Shown piece after piece: positions 16,182 to 24,661 of a DNA stretch of 64,000 nt (position 1 is the stretch's first letter; the number at the start of each line of letters is the position of its first letter). The stretch spans positions 1 through 64,000 of the forward strand of contig NZ_VDYZ01000015.1 of assembly GCF_007673095.1 (NCBI RefSeq), read 5' to 3'. The DNA is from Corynebacterium glyciniphilum AJ 3170 (lineage in GTDB: Bacteria > Actinomycetota > Actinomycetes > Mycobacteriales > Mycobacteriaceae). Made by a program: the position numbers and the translations under genes. Under the pieces are notes generated by a model. The model had not been told where the DNA came from. It saw nothing but the letters and a program-made list of their open reading frames with translations, and ran no database searches.

Positions 16182-18533
16182 GTGACCGCACAGATCAACG
16201 CCACCGTCGCCGGGGTTCCGCGCATCGGCCCGAAGCGCGAGCTGAAGAAGGCCCTCGAGACCTACTGGAAGGACGACTCCACCGGCCGCAACCTGGCCAC
16301 CGTCGCCACCCAGCTGGTCAACCAGCAGGCCGACAACCTCACCGAGGCCGGCCTGGACTCCGTCCCCACCATCGGCCGTAGCTTCTACGACTCGATGCTG
16401 GACACCTCCGCCCTGCTCGGTGCCCTGCCCACCCGTGTCGCCGACATCGACGACCACGGCAACGACGGCCTGCCCGCCTTCATCGACCGCCTCTTCGCGG
16501 CCGCCCGCGGCACCGCGGATCTGCCCGCCAGCGCGATGACCAAGTGGTTCGACACGAACTACCACTACATCGTGCCCGAGCTCGCCGCCGACACCGAGTT
16601 CCGTCTCGACGACGCCGCCCTGCTCGCCGACCTCGGTGACCAGATCACTCGCGGCACTGCCGCCCGTCCGGTCATCATCGGCCCGCTGACCTACCTGGCA
16701 CTGGCCCGCACCACCGACGGTTCGGACGCGCTGAGCCACCTCGAGGAGATCTTCGAGGCCTACGCCCGCCTGCTGCCGCGTCTCGCCGAGCGCGGCGCGA
16801 CCTGGGTCCAGTTCGACGAGCCCTACCTCGTCACCGACGTCGACAAGGACGACGCCCGCAAGGCCGACCTCCTGGCCCGCACCCGTGCCGGCTACGAGAA
16901 GCTCGTCGACGCCGCAGGCGACACCAACCTGCTGGTCCAGACCTACTTCGGCGACGGCGACCTGGCCGTCAAGACCCTGTCGGGTATCGGCATCGCCGCT
17001 TTCGGTGTCGACCTGGTCACCGGCCGCACCGATGAGCGTCAGGCCGACGACACCAACGTCGCCGACGCCGACCTGCTGCCCTCCTGGACCGGTACCGAGG
17101 AAATCCTCGCCGGTGTGGTCGACGGCCGCAACATCTGGCGCACCGACCTGGCCCGCGCCCTGGAGACCCTGAAGGCTCTCGCGAAGCGCGGCCCCGTCGG
17201 CGTCTCCACCTCGTCCTCCCTGCTGCACGTCCCCTACTCCCTCGCCCAGGAGACCAGCCTCGACGACGACGCCGAGCTGCGCAGCTGGCTCGCCTTCGGT
17301 GCCGAGAAGGTCGCCGAGGTCGCTGTCCTGTCCCGTCTGCTCAACGGCACCGAGACCGAGGACGACAAGGCCGCCGTCGCCGAAGCCCATGAGGCCGTCG
17401 CATCCCGCCGCAACTCGGAGCGCACCCGCAACAGCGCGCTGCGTACCCGGACCGACGCCGTCACCGACGCCGACCGCAGCCGTAACCCCTTCGACCAGCG
17501 CCGCGAGGTGCAGGACGAAGAACTCGGTCTGCCGCCGCTGCCGACGACCACGATCGGCTCCTTCCCCCAGACCACGGAGATCCGCCAGGCCCGCGCCAAG
17601 CTGCGCAAGGGTGAGCTCACCCCTGAGCAGTACCACGAGGCCATGGTCAACGAGGTCAAGGACGTCATCGACCGCCAGGAGGCTCTCGGCCTGGACGTGC
17701 TGGTCCACGGTGAGCCCGAGCGTAACGACATGGTCCAGTACTTCTCCGAGCAGCTCGAGGGCTACCACTCCACCGACCTGGCCTGGGTCCAGTCCTACGG
17801 TTCCCGCTGCGTGCGTCCGCCGATCCTCTTCGGTGACGTCACCCGCCCGGAGGCCATGACCGTCGAGTGGTTCAAGGTCGCACAGTCCTTCACCGACAAG
17901 CCGGTCAAGGGCATGCTCACCGGCCCGGTCACCATGCTCGCCTGGTCCTTCGTCCGCGACGACCAGCCGCTGGGTGCCACCGCAGACCAGGTCGCCCTGG
18001 CCCTGCGTGACGAGATCTCGGACCTGGCCGACGCCGGTGCGAAGATCGTCCAGGTCGACGAGCCCGCCATCCGTGAGCTGCTGCCGCTGCGCGCATCCCA
18101 GCAGCCCGCCTACCTGGCCTGGGCCGTGGGCTCCTTCCGCCTGGCGACCGCCGGCGCGGAGGACGCGACACAGATCCACACCCACATGTGCTACTCCGAG
18201 TTCAACGAGCTCATCGGCACCGTGGGCGACCTGGACGCCGACGTCACCTCCATCGAGGCGTCCCGTAACGGTATGCGTGTGTTGCACGCCCTGCGCGACT
18301 CCGGCTTCGAGCTGGGCGTGGGTCCGGGCGTGTGGGACATCCACTCGCCGCGTGTCCCGGAGCAGGACGAGGTCGACACCCTGCTCGCCGAGGCTCTCGA
18401 GGCCGTGCCGGCCCGTCAGCTGTGGGTCAACCCGGACTGCGGTCTGAAGACCCGTGGCTGGGACGAGACCACCGCCTCGATCAAGGTGCTCGTCGCTGCC
18501 GCCGAGAAGGCCCGCGCCAGCGTCAACGCATAG
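16182..18533 (+). CDS. metE: Cobalamin-independent methionine synthase
   Basis: 5-methyltetrahydropteroyltriglutamate-homocysteine methyltransferase, the last step of methionine synthesis without B12. The 783 residues cover both halves: N-terminal MetE domain (about 1-380) and catalytic domain from about 445 (LPTTTIGSFPQT). Zinc/homocysteine ligands are visible as the His/Cys in IHTHMCYSEF, the Glu that follows, and Cys in VNPDCGLKTRGW near the end. Start is GTG at 16182, with GAAGGATC 5-7 nt upstream. Codon use is strongly optimised (CGC/CTG/GCC), which suggests high expression. A McbR-type operator lies upstream and a hairpin downstream. Single-gene unit. Confidence 0.97.
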   Translation: MTAQINATVAGVPRIGPKRELKKALETYWKDDSTGRNLATVATQLVNQQADNLTEAGLDSVPTIGRSFYDSMLDTSALLGALPTRVADIDDHGNDGLPAFIDRLFAAARGTADLPASAMTKWFDTNYHYIVPELAADTEFRLDDAALLADLGDQITRGTAARPVIIGPLTYLALARTTDGSDALSHLEEIFEAYARLLPRLAERGATWVQFDEPYLVTDVDKDDARKADLLARTRAGYEKLVDAAGDTNLLVQTYFGDGDLAVKTLSGIGIAAFGVDLVTGRTDERQADDTNVADADLLPSWTGTEEILAGVVDGRNIWRTDLARALETLKALAKRGPVGVSTSSSLLHVPYSLAQETSLDDDAELRSWLAFGAEKVAEVAVLSRLLNGTETEDDKAAVAEAHEAVASRRNSERTRNSALRTRTDAVTDADRSRNPFDQRREVQDEELGLPPLPTTTIGSFPQTTEIRQARAKLRKGELTPEQYHEAMVNEVKDVIDRQEALGLDVLVHGEPERNDMVQYFSEQLEGYHSTDLAWVQSYGSRCVRPPILFGDVTRPEAMTVEWFKVAQSFTDKPVKGMLTGPVTMLAWSFVRDDQPLGATADQVALALRDEISDLADAGAKIVQVDEPAIRELLPLRASQQPAYLAWAVGSFRLATAGAEDATQIHTHMCYSEFNELIGTVGDLDADVTSIEASRNGMRVLHALRDSGFELGVGPGVWDIHSPRVPEQDEVDTLLAEALEAVPARQLWVNPDCGLKTRGWDETTASIKVLVAAAEKARASVNA

Positions 18534-18552
18534 GTTCTCGCTGAGCTCACAC

Positions 18553-18593
18553 AGCAACCCCAGAGGCTGGTCTGTCCAGCCCCTGGGGTTGCT
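18553..18593 (+). terminator. metE terminator, AGCAACCCC family
   Basis: AGCAACCCC...GGCTGG / CCAGCC...GGGGTTGCT hairpin of 18-nt arms with one mismatch and a five-base loop, 19 nt after the metE stop. Belongs to the terminator family repeated at 18702, 22071, 23260 and 44509. Confidence 0.85.
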
Positions 18594-18701
18594 GCTCTAT
18601 GCTGAAGATCCGCATTTACCTGATGATCCGAAGAAGCGGTCCTGGTTCGACAAGCTGGGCAACCTGACCGTGGTGCGGACCCAGTAACCCGTTCACCGTC
18701 A
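18594..18701 (+). other. Possible orphan 3' gene fragment between two terminators
   Basis: Between the two hairpins one frame (about 18595-18687) reads as protein-like sequence: YAEDPHLPDDPKKRSWFDKL, then GNLTVVRTQ and TAA. It has no start or ribosome site of its own. It may be the 3' end of a deleted gene that once used the downstream terminator at 18702. I do not recognise the parent gene. The remaining gap to 19020 holds the second hairpin and the lut operator. Confidence 0.25.
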
Positions 18702-18746
18702 GGAGCAACCCCACAGGCCGGTATCCCCGACCTGTGGGGTTGCTCC
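18702..18746 (+). terminator. Second AGCAACCCC-family terminator
   Basis: GGAGCAACCCCACAGG / CCTGTGGGGTTGCTCC, 16-bp perfect arms, 13-nt loop. It follows the possible gene fragment at 18595-18687 and not an intact gene. Confidence 0.8.
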
Positions 18747-18810
18747 GGTCTCAGGCCCCTCCCCCGTGCCGGTCCATTTCAGTCTCAGCGGCCCAAGCTG
18801 TGACCAGCTG

Positions 18811-18821
18811 TGGTCAGACCA
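18811..18821 (+). promoter_or_regulatory. FadR-type operator (LldR/LutR-like) before lutABC
   Basis: TGGTCAGACCA fits TNGTNNNACNA, the site bound by LldR, the lactate-responsive GntR/FadR regulator of C. glutamicum. It is about 200 bp before lutA. The regulator gene is not in the window. Confidence 0.5.
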
Positions 18822-19020
18822 CGCTGTGTTATCTGCATAAACATGCCCTCCCCCGCCTCGTCCACACCTCCCGTCGGCGGGTCTACAGTGGAACGGCAGG
18901 ACGCCCCGGATGCCTCTTTCAACGTCGGCTGACTACCGCACGTGCCCCGGGCGTCCCCGGCAGAAGCAGAGCTGGAGAAGAGCTGCTGTATTCCACGACT
19001 TGAGACGAGGGACGATTCTC

Positions 19021-19845
19021 ATGAAGATCGCGTTGTTCGCGACATGCATCGTCGACGCCATGTACCCAGAAGTGGCGAAAGCGACCGTCACCATCCTCGA
19101 GCGGTTGGGGCACCAGGTGGTGTTCCCCGAGCGTCAGGCGTGCTGCGGTCAGATGCACATCAACTCGGGAAAATTCACCGACGCCTATCCCGTGGTCCGC
19201 AACCACGTCCGCGCGTTCGAGGAATCGGACTGGGACTACGCCATCGCTCCCAGCGGTTCCTGCGTGGCATCCCTGGGCCACCAGCACCCGATGGTCGCCG
19301 ACTACAACGGGGATGCCGCGCTGGCGTCCCGTGCCACGGACATCGCCGACCGCACCTATGAGCTGTGTCAGTTCCTCACCGACATCCAGGGCATGACCGA
19401 TGCTTCCGCTGACCTGGGAAGCTGGTTCCCCCACACCGTGGCCTACCACCCGTCCTGCCACGGCATGCGGCTGCTTCGGCTCGGCGACCGGCAGCGTGAC
19501 CTCCTCGCCTCGGTGGAGGGGCTGGAGTTGCGCACCATCCAGAACGAGGACATCTGCTGTGGTTTCGGTGGCACGTTCTCGGTCAAGAATCCGCAGGTCT
19601 CTGGTGCCATGCTCGGCGACAAGGTCGAGGCGATCATCTCCAGCGGTGCATCCGTGTGCACCGGCGGCGACGTGTCCTGCCTGATGCACATCGGCGGCGG
19701 ACTGTCACGCACCGGACGACTCGTCCCCGGAGAGGGGACCGTCCCCACCTCGGTGCACCTCGCCCGGATCCTGGCGTCCACGAAGGACAACCCGCTCCTG
19801 TTGGAGGACGAGGGTGCCACGGTCACGGGAGGTGCACTGCGATGA
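19021..19845 (+). CDS. lutA: L-lactate utilisation protein LutA (iron-sulfur, Cys-rich CCG domains)
   Basis: Component of the LutABC L-lactate oxidising complex, which converts L-lactate to pyruvate in the cytoplasm. 274 residues with the two CCG-domain signatures of the family: ACCGQMH near residue 41 and ICCGFGGTFSV near 180, plus the FATCIVDAM start motif. ATG at 19021 is chosen because the family starts MKIALF; GAGGGA lies about 10 nt upstream, and the frame is open further up without homology. ATGA overlap with lutB. Induction by lactate through a FadR-type regulator is inferred. Confidence 0.93.
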   Translation: MKIALFATCIVDAMYPEVAKATVTILERLGHQVVFPERQACCGQMHINSGKFTDAYPVVRNHVRAFEESDWDYAIAPSGSCVASLGHQHPMVADYNGDAALASRATDIADRTYELCQFLTDIQGMTDASADLGSWFPHTVAYHPSCHGMRLLRLGDRQRDLLASVEGLELRTIQNEDICCGFGGTFSVKNPQVSGAMLGDKVEAIISSGASVCTGGDVSCLMHIGGGLSRTGRLVPGEGTVPTSVHLARILASTKDNPLLLEDEGATVTGGALR

Positions 19846-21341
19846 GCTCCCGTACCGTCCTCGGCATGCCGACCGTCCCGGGCAGTGGCAACCTGCTCGA
19901 GACCCACCCCTTCCCCGAGGTCGCCGAGCACGAACTCGGCAACGTCCAGATGCGCAGCAACCTGCAGCACGCCACCCAGACCATCCGCGGAAAACGCGCC
20001 GCCCGGGTGGGCGAGATGCCCGACTGGGAAGCACTGCGGGACGCCGGTTCCGCCGTCAAACAGGACGTGATGGCCCGTCTGCCGGAGCTGCTCCAGCAGT
20101 TCGAGGAGGCGTTCACCGCCCGCGGCGGACACGTCCACTGGGCGCGGGACGCCGACGAGGCGAACCGCATCGTCGAGGACCTCGTGACCACCCATGCCCC
20201 GCTCACTGACGACGGCACCCGCGAGGTCATCAAGGTCAAGTCGATGGCCACCCAGGAAATCGGGCTCAACGAGTACCTCGAACCCCGCGGCATCCACGCC
20301 TTCGAGACCGACCTCGCCGAACTGATCGTGCAGCTCGGCGGCGACAAGCCCAGTCACATTCTCGTTCCCGCGATCCACCGCAACCGCGACGAGATCCGCC
20401 GCATCTTCCTCAACGGCATGGAGGACGTCGACCCGGACCTCGACAACAACCCCGAGCACCTGGCTGAAGCGAGCCGCCGGCACCTGCGCCGCAAGTTCAT
20501 GGAGACCAAGGTCGCCATCTCCGGTGCGAACTTCGGTATCGCGGACACGGGCACGCTCTCGGTGGTGGAGTCCGAGGGCAACGGGCGGATGTGCGTCACC
20601 CTGCCCGAGACACTGATCACCGTGATGGGCATCGAGAAGCTGCTCCCGACGTTCCAGGACCTGGAAGTGTTCATGCAGTTGCTGCCGCGCTCGTCCACCG
20701 GCGAAAGAATGAATCCCTACAGTTCCTTCTGGACGGGGGTGACTCCCGGCGACGGACCCCAGAACGCCCACGTGATCCTGCTGGACAACGGGCGCACCCG
20801 GGCGCTGGCCGACGAGCACGGACGGCAGGCGCTGCACTGCATCCGGTGTTCGGCGTGCATGAACGTCTGCCCGGTCTACGAACGCACCGGTGGCCACGCC
20901 TACGGCTCGGTCTACCCCGGGCCTATCGGTGCGATCCTCACGCCGTTGATGACGGGTGTGGACGAGTCCGAGAACGGTTCACTGCCCTACGCCTCCTCGC
21001 TGTGCGGCTCGTGTTACGACGCCTGTCCGGTGAAGATCAACATCCCGGAGATGCTCACCCGGCTGCGCAATGAGGACCAGGAGGTCAACCACGGCGGCCG
21101 CGTCCCCGAGACGCAGTTGGATGCCGCCCTGGACGGGGCGAAGTGGCTGATGAGCGACGGCCGCCGTATGGGCGCCGCCGAACGCGCCCTCCCCCTGGTC
21201 CACAAGGTGAGCCCCTCCAGGGGGATGACGTCCCTGCCCGGACTCGCCGGAAAATGGACGAGCTCGCGGGACGTGCCCCAACCGCCTGCGGAGTCCTTCC
21301 GCAGCTGGTTCCGTAAACACCGGAAGGGAGAGGACGAATGA
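19842..21341 (+). CDS. lutB: L-lactate utilisation protein LutB (ferredoxin-like iron-sulfur)
   Basis: 499 residues. The N-terminal LUD domain includes ISGANFGIADTGTLSVVESEGNG; a double 4Fe-4S domain follows with CIRCSACMNVCP (about 333-344) and CGSCYDACPVKIN (about 388-400). It passes electrons from lactate oxidation. Start ATG at 19842 is set by the ATGA overlap with lutA; the stop overlaps lutC in the same way, so all three are coupled. Confidence 0.95.
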   Translation: MSSRTVLGMPTVPGSGNLLETHPFPEVAEHELGNVQMRSNLQHATQTIRGKRAARVGEMPDWEALRDAGSAVKQDVMARLPELLQQFEEAFTARGGHVHWARDADEANRIVEDLVTTHAPLTDDGTREVIKVKSMATQEIGLNEYLEPRGIHAFETDLAELIVQLGGDKPSHILVPAIHRNRDEIRRIFLNGMEDVDPDLDNNPEHLAEASRRHLRRKFMETKVAISGANFGIADTGTLSVVESEGNGRMCVTLPETLITVMGIEKLLPTFQDLEVFMQLLPRSSTGERMNPYSSFWTGVTPGDGPQNAHVILLDNGRTRALADEHGRQALHCIRCSACMNVCPVYERTGGHAYGSVYPGPIGAILTPLMTGVDESENGSLPYASSLCGSCYDACPVKINIPEMLTRLRNEDQEVNHGGRVPETQLDAALDGAKWLMSDGRRMGAAERALPLVHKVSPSRGMTSLPGLAGKWTSSRDVPQPPAESFRSWFRKHRKGEDE

Positions 21342-22021
21342 CGGACTCACGCAGTGATGCCCGGACGGAGATCCTGGCGCGGGTGCGTTCCTCACTGGGT
21401 CTTCGCGACGGGCAGGACGGCACCGGGGCCGTGGAGGTACCCCGGCAGTACCGTTCGACCGGCTCGCTGGACACCGGTGCTCTCGTTGATCTGCTGGTCG
21501 ACCGTCTGGAGGACTACGACGCCACCGTTGAGCGCACAGGTGGGACGCCCGGGGAGATCGCTGCCGCGGTCCGGGATTTCCTCGGCAAGGCCGGCGAGAA
21601 TTCCGCCGAGTCACGCATTGTGGTTCCCACGTCAATGGACCACGCGTGGGTCGATGCCGTGGAGGCGGAGGTTCTCGATGATTCGGCGGATTCCCCGGTG
21701 GACCTCGATACGCTCGACAGCGTCGATGCCGTGGTGACAGCGTCGGCCGTGGCGGTGGCGGATACGGGCACCATCATGCTTGTCGGACCGGAGTCGGGAC
21801 GCCGGGCCACGACGCTGGTACCCGACCATCACATCGTGGTGGTGAAGGTCGAGGACATCGTGGAGATCGTGCCCGAGGCCATCACGAAGCTGACCGCCGA
21901 CGGCCTGAACGAACTGCCGGTGACGATGGTCTCCGGGCCGAGCGCGACGGTGGACATCGAGCTGATCCGGGTACAGGGCGTGCACGGGCCCCGCACGCTG
22001 GACGTGATTATCGCGGGATAG
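21338..22021 (+). CDS. lutC: L-lactate utilisation protein LutC (LUD domain)
   Basis: 227 residues, LUD domain with VAVADTGTIMLVGPESGRR (about 145-163), the family's most conserved stretch, and PDHHIVVVKVEDIVE. Third member of the LutABC complex and last gene of the operon; coupled to lutB by ATGA. A hairpin follows 50 nt after the stop. No lactate permease gene is linked. Confidence 0.94.
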   Translation: MTDSRSDARTEILARVRSSLGLRDGQDGTGAVEVPRQYRSTGSLDTGALVDLLVDRLEDYDATVERTGGTPGEIAAAVRDFLGKAGENSAESRIVVPTSMDHAWVDAVEAEVLDDSADSPVDLDTLDSVDAVVTASAVAVADTGTIMLVGPESGRRATTLVPDHHIVVVKVEDIVEIVPEAITKLTADGLNELPVTMVSGPSATVDIELIRVQGVHGPRTLDVIIAG

Positions 22022-22036
22022 CGTCCGGCGCACGCT

Positions 22037-22064
22037 GTCCGAGCCACATCGTCCGAGCCACATC
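22037..22064. repeat. 14-bp tandem duplication
   Basis: GTCCGAGCCACATC occurs twice in direct succession (22037-22050, 22051-22064) and is followed by a third partial GTCCGA. It lies between lutC and its terminator; probably replication slippage. Confidence 0.8.
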
Positions 22065-22070
22065 GTCCGA

Positions 22071-22117
22071 CGCAGCAACCCCGGAGGTCGGTGTGACCAA
22101 CCTCCGGGGTTGCTGCG
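22071..22117 (+). terminator. lutABC terminator, AGCAACCCC family
   Basis: 18-bp perfect arms CGCAGCAACCCCGGAGGT and complement, 11-nt loop that can itself pair (GGT/ACC). Nearly identical to the hairpins at 23260 and 44509. Confidence 0.85.
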
Positions 22118-22173
22118 TGCCAGGTCCCGGCGCGAGGGAACCCCGGCATACCCGTGCCGAGTCTCTCTCCACC

Positions 22174-23229
22174 ATGGACCGTTCCCTCCCGACGCACCGT
22201 GGCCCCGCGCATACCCGCCGAGCCTTCCCCCGGACTCTTCCGCAGCGTCGCCGTGACCTGTTGGCCTCCGGTGCTGTGACCCGGTGGAGGCTCGACCGGT
22301 CCTATGTCACCGTGGCCTCCGGACTCGTCGTCCCGCGTTCGTCACTGCCGGAGGACGTCCGGCTTTTCGGGAGGTTCCCGGCCGACGCCGTCACCCGCGC
22401 CCGCGCCCACGTGATGAACAATCCGGGTGCGGTCGTCGGTGAGTGGGGAGCCGCAGCGCTCCACGGGCTCTGGACGGACTGGCCGGACTGGCCGGACTCC
22501 GCGGCCACCGTCCTGCTCGCCGACCGTGGGTCCAAGGGCAGCTCGAACTCTCGGGCCGCTGCCCGTCTCCCCCTCCGCCCGGTGTTCCGCCGGTTACCGC
22601 ACGGCCTGCCGGTCACCCGTCCCGACCCACACTTCCCGGCTCTGCAGGTCGTGGATCCGGCAACGACGGCCGCGCAGTGTCTCTGGTCGATCCTGCGCGG
22701 AAGACACTCCTGGCCTCACCAGCGACTGCCGGGGATCAACGACCGGGTCCACCGCGCGGTGCAGTTCGTGGACGCGTTCACCCAGTGCACGCGCCTGACC
22801 CACGAGGACATCGGCGCGGCCTCCGCCGACCGTGTGGACGCGAGGACGGTCGCAGAGGTCCTCGACATGTGCGACTACGGTGCGCAGTCTCCGATGGAGA
22901 CCACGCTACGGCTCATCGTCGCCCCGCTGTTGCCGGCTGGACTGGCATGGGAATCGCAGGTCAGGGAGGAGGCCGAGGGTCGGACGCTCCCCGGTGGCAC
23001 GGTTCCCGACCTGGCCTGCCGTGAGCTTCGGGTGGCTCTCTACTACGACGGCGGTCACCACGACAGCCTCGAGCAGCGCGAGACCGACCTGCAGCTCACG
23101 CAGGCGATGATGAACGACGGCTGGGAAGTCTGTCGGTTCACCCGGCACGGTATTCGGTCGACCGCCCGCGTCCTCCGTACCGTCGGGGAAGCACTGCACC
23201 GGGCGGTACAACGGCTCGCAGGGCACTAG
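22174..23229 (+). CDS. AbiEi-like N-terminal plus DUF559 (PD-(D/E)XK-like) protein
   Basis: 351 residues from ATG 22174. The N-terminus looks like a winged-helix AbiEi-type domain (LLASGAVTRWRLDRSYVTVASGLVVPR, then NPGAVVGEWGAAALHGLW). The C-terminus looks like a DUF559/Vsr nuclease fold: SPMETTLRLIV (Glu), VPDLACRELRVALYYDGGHH with Asp in the PD position, and WEVCRFTRHGI. The order ED...YYDG lacks a clear E-x-K, so activity is unsure. Such proteins are common and uncharacterised in Actinobacteria. No toxin partner is adjacent. Matching terminators flank it on both sides. Confidence 0.65.
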   Translation: MDRSLPTHRGPAHTRRAFPRTLPQRRRDLLASGAVTRWRLDRSYVTVASGLVVPRSSLPEDVRLFGRFPADAVTRARAHVMNNPGAVVGEWGAAALHGLWTDWPDWPDSAATVLLADRGSKGSSNSRAAARLPLRPVFRRLPHGLPVTRPDPHFPALQVVDPATTAAQCLWSILRGRHSWPHQRLPGINDRVHRAVQFVDAFTQCTRLTHEDIGAASADRVDARTVAEVLDMCDYGAQSPMETTLRLIVAPLLPAGLAWESQVREEAEGRTLPGGTVPDLACRELRVALYYDGGHHDSLEQRETDLQLTQAMMNDGWEVCRFTRHGIRSTARVLRTVGEALHRAVQRLAGH

Positions 23230-23259
23230 ACAGCCACGACCCTCACGACCCCCACGACG

Positions 23260-23302
23260 CAGCAACCCCGGAGGTCGGTGTGACCGTCCTCCGGGGTTGC
23301 TG
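23260..23302 (+). terminator. AGCAACCCC-family terminator
   Basis: CAGCAACCCCGGAGG / CCTCCGGGGTTGCTG, 15-bp perfect arms with an inner CGGT/ACCG stem. It lies between two convergent genes and could serve both strands. Confidence 0.85.
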
Positions 23303-23335
23303 GGTCGGTACTCACTTGCGGTCACTCAGTGAGAA

Positions 23336-24112
23336 TCAGGCGAAACCCGGCTCCTCACCGAAGCCGCGTCCGAAACCTCGACCCGAGCCTCGACCCCGGC
23401 CCATCATGCCCATGCGGAACATCGCCATTCGGCCCATGTCCTGCATCTCCCGCATGCCGGGCCACTCTGCGCCGTCCTGGTGGCAGTGCTCGTGCCAGTG
23501 GGCACGCTCACCCGTCTCCGGATCGCCGTCAGGCATGCCGTGACCACCGTGGCCTCTACCGCCACGATGCCCACCGAATCCACGCCCTCCACCGAAGGGG
23601 CCGCCCCCACCAAAGCCGCGACCGCGGCCGCCGCCTCGGGGATCGTCCGGGAACTTCTCGCGCACCGCGGCAGAGACCCGGTCGAGCATGTCACCGAACT
23701 GTTCCTGTTCCTCAGCAGTGAGGACGTCGAACGGATCGTCCGTCTCCGGAACATCAGAGGCAGCATTCCTGCCCTCCTCGGTGATGTCCACGATGAACGT
23801 CCGCCGGTCAGTTTCGTCCCGACGTCGTTCGACGAATCCGGCGGATTCGAGTTTGCCGAGAAGCTCACTGAGCGACTGCGGCCGGACGCCCAGCATGAAG
23901 GCGAGTTCCTTCTGCGGCATCGGACTGCGCAGCGTGAGAATGTGCAGCACCCGGCCCTGCCCGGCGCGCATTCCGCCGAACGGTCGCCCCGGTCGACCCA
24001 TCATGTCCATGCGCCGCAGCATCATGGCCAGGTGAGTGAGGCGGTCCGCGAGGTCCGGGGTGGCACCGGTGTTGTCGGCGCTTGCGGTGTTGTCGTTGGT
24101 CATGTCGTCCAT
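23336..24112 (-). CDS. MarR-family regulator with Gly/Arg/His-rich tail
   Basis: 258 residues. The MarR winged helix covers about 20-115 (MPQKELAFMLGVRPQSLSELLGKLESAGFVERRRDETDRRTF). From about 155 on comes a low-complexity tail: GGGRGRGFGGGGPFGGGR, then His/Gly repeats, HWHEHCHQDG and a Met/Arg/Gly end. MarR proteins are usually about 150 residues, so the tail is an addition of about 100. It could bind metal, nucleic acid or another protein. GGAG lies 7 nt before ATG 24112. A strong promoter with GGTACC palindromes upstream suggests autoregulation. Confidence 0.85.
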   Translation of the reverse strand: MDDMTNDNTASADNTGATPDLADRLTHLAMMLRRMDMMGRPGRPFGGMRAGQGRVLHILTLRSPMPQKELAFMLGVRPQSLSELLGKLESAGFVERRRDETDRRTFIVDITEEGRNAASDVPETDDPFDVLTAEEQEQFGDMLDRVSAAVREKFPDDPRGGGRGRGFGGGGPFGGGRGFGGHRGGRGHGGHGMPDGDPETGERAHWHEHCHQDGAEWPGMREMQDMGRMAMFRMGMMGRGRGSGRGFGRGFGEEPGFA

Positions 24113-24133
24113 GTCCGCTCCTTCAGATAGTGC

Positions 24134-24201
24134 GGTACCTGTTGTTCAGGTACCTTCTGAAGGACATACTACGCAGGTACCTGACAAAGTCAAGCGGTAC
24201 C
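24134..24201 (-). promoter_or_regulatory. marR promoter with four GGTACC operators
   Basis: Reading the minus strand, TTGACT (24193-24188), 16 nt, TAGTAT (24171-24166) form a near-consensus promoter for the MarR gene. Four GGTACC palindromes lie at 24134-24139, 24149-24154, 24176-24181 (inside the spacer) and 24196-24201. The pairs form larger inverted repeats such as GGTACCTG...CAGGTACC. This is a good candidate autorepression site. Confidence 0.65.
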
Positions 24202-24214
24202 TTCATATTGCGAG

Positions 24215-24637
24215 TTACACCGGCTCATTGCCGTCCCCGATCGACGCCACAACCAGCGCACGCAACACTTCCCTGTCGACGTTCGCCAGACGGGTGATGT
24301 ACAGGCAGGCGGTTCCGGCACGGTACCTCCCGAGGTCACGCATGAGCTCCGGGCGCCGTTCCTCGAACCCGCTGTCGAGGTAGATGGTGTGCTGACGAGC
24401 ACCGGTAGCGAAGGCAGCTACCGGCATATCCCCCTCATGACCGGACTCGTAGCGGTAGTGGCGGTGCCCGAAGCCGATGATGCGCCCGGCCCAGACCACC
24501 GGTTTCTCACCGGTGATGTCCTGCATCATCGTCACCAGCTCGTCGGCTTCGGCACGACGAGGGCCGGCTACGCGGTCGAGAACGTCGGTGTACGGAATCT
24601 CGGACGGCGACATCGCCGGAGTGCTCTTCTCTGCCAT
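24215..24637 (-). CDS. DUF1801 domain protein
   Basis: 140 residues of the DUF1801 (YdhG-like) family: RAEADELVTMMQDITGEKPVVWAGRIIGFG, then DMPVAAFATGARQHTIYL and CLYITRLANVD. Such small cytoplasmic proteins have an unknown role. It lies 24 nt behind the osmoprotectant binding-protein gene, so it could be co-transcribed. Another DUF1801 gene is at 57688. Confidence 0.8.
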   Translation of the reverse strand: MAEKSTPAMSPSEIPYTDVLDRVAGPRRAEADELVTMMQDITGEKPVVWAGRIIGFGHRHYRYESGHEGDMPVAAFATGARQHTIYLDSGFEERRPELMRDLGRYRAGTACLYITRLANVDREVLRALVVASIGDGNEPV

Positions 24638-24661
24638 GACCCCAGTTCTACCTGCTCAGCC

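Noticed and set aside
16176..18557. Long open frame antisense to metE (about 790 codons)
   Set aside because: It mirrors metE with strong codon bias in GC-rich DNA; the translation is low-complexity Gly/Val/Asp and shows no domain.
19443..20897. Long frame antisense to lutA/lutB
   Set aside because: lutA and lutB are clear by iron-sulfur and CCG motifs; the antisense frame has no recognisable content.
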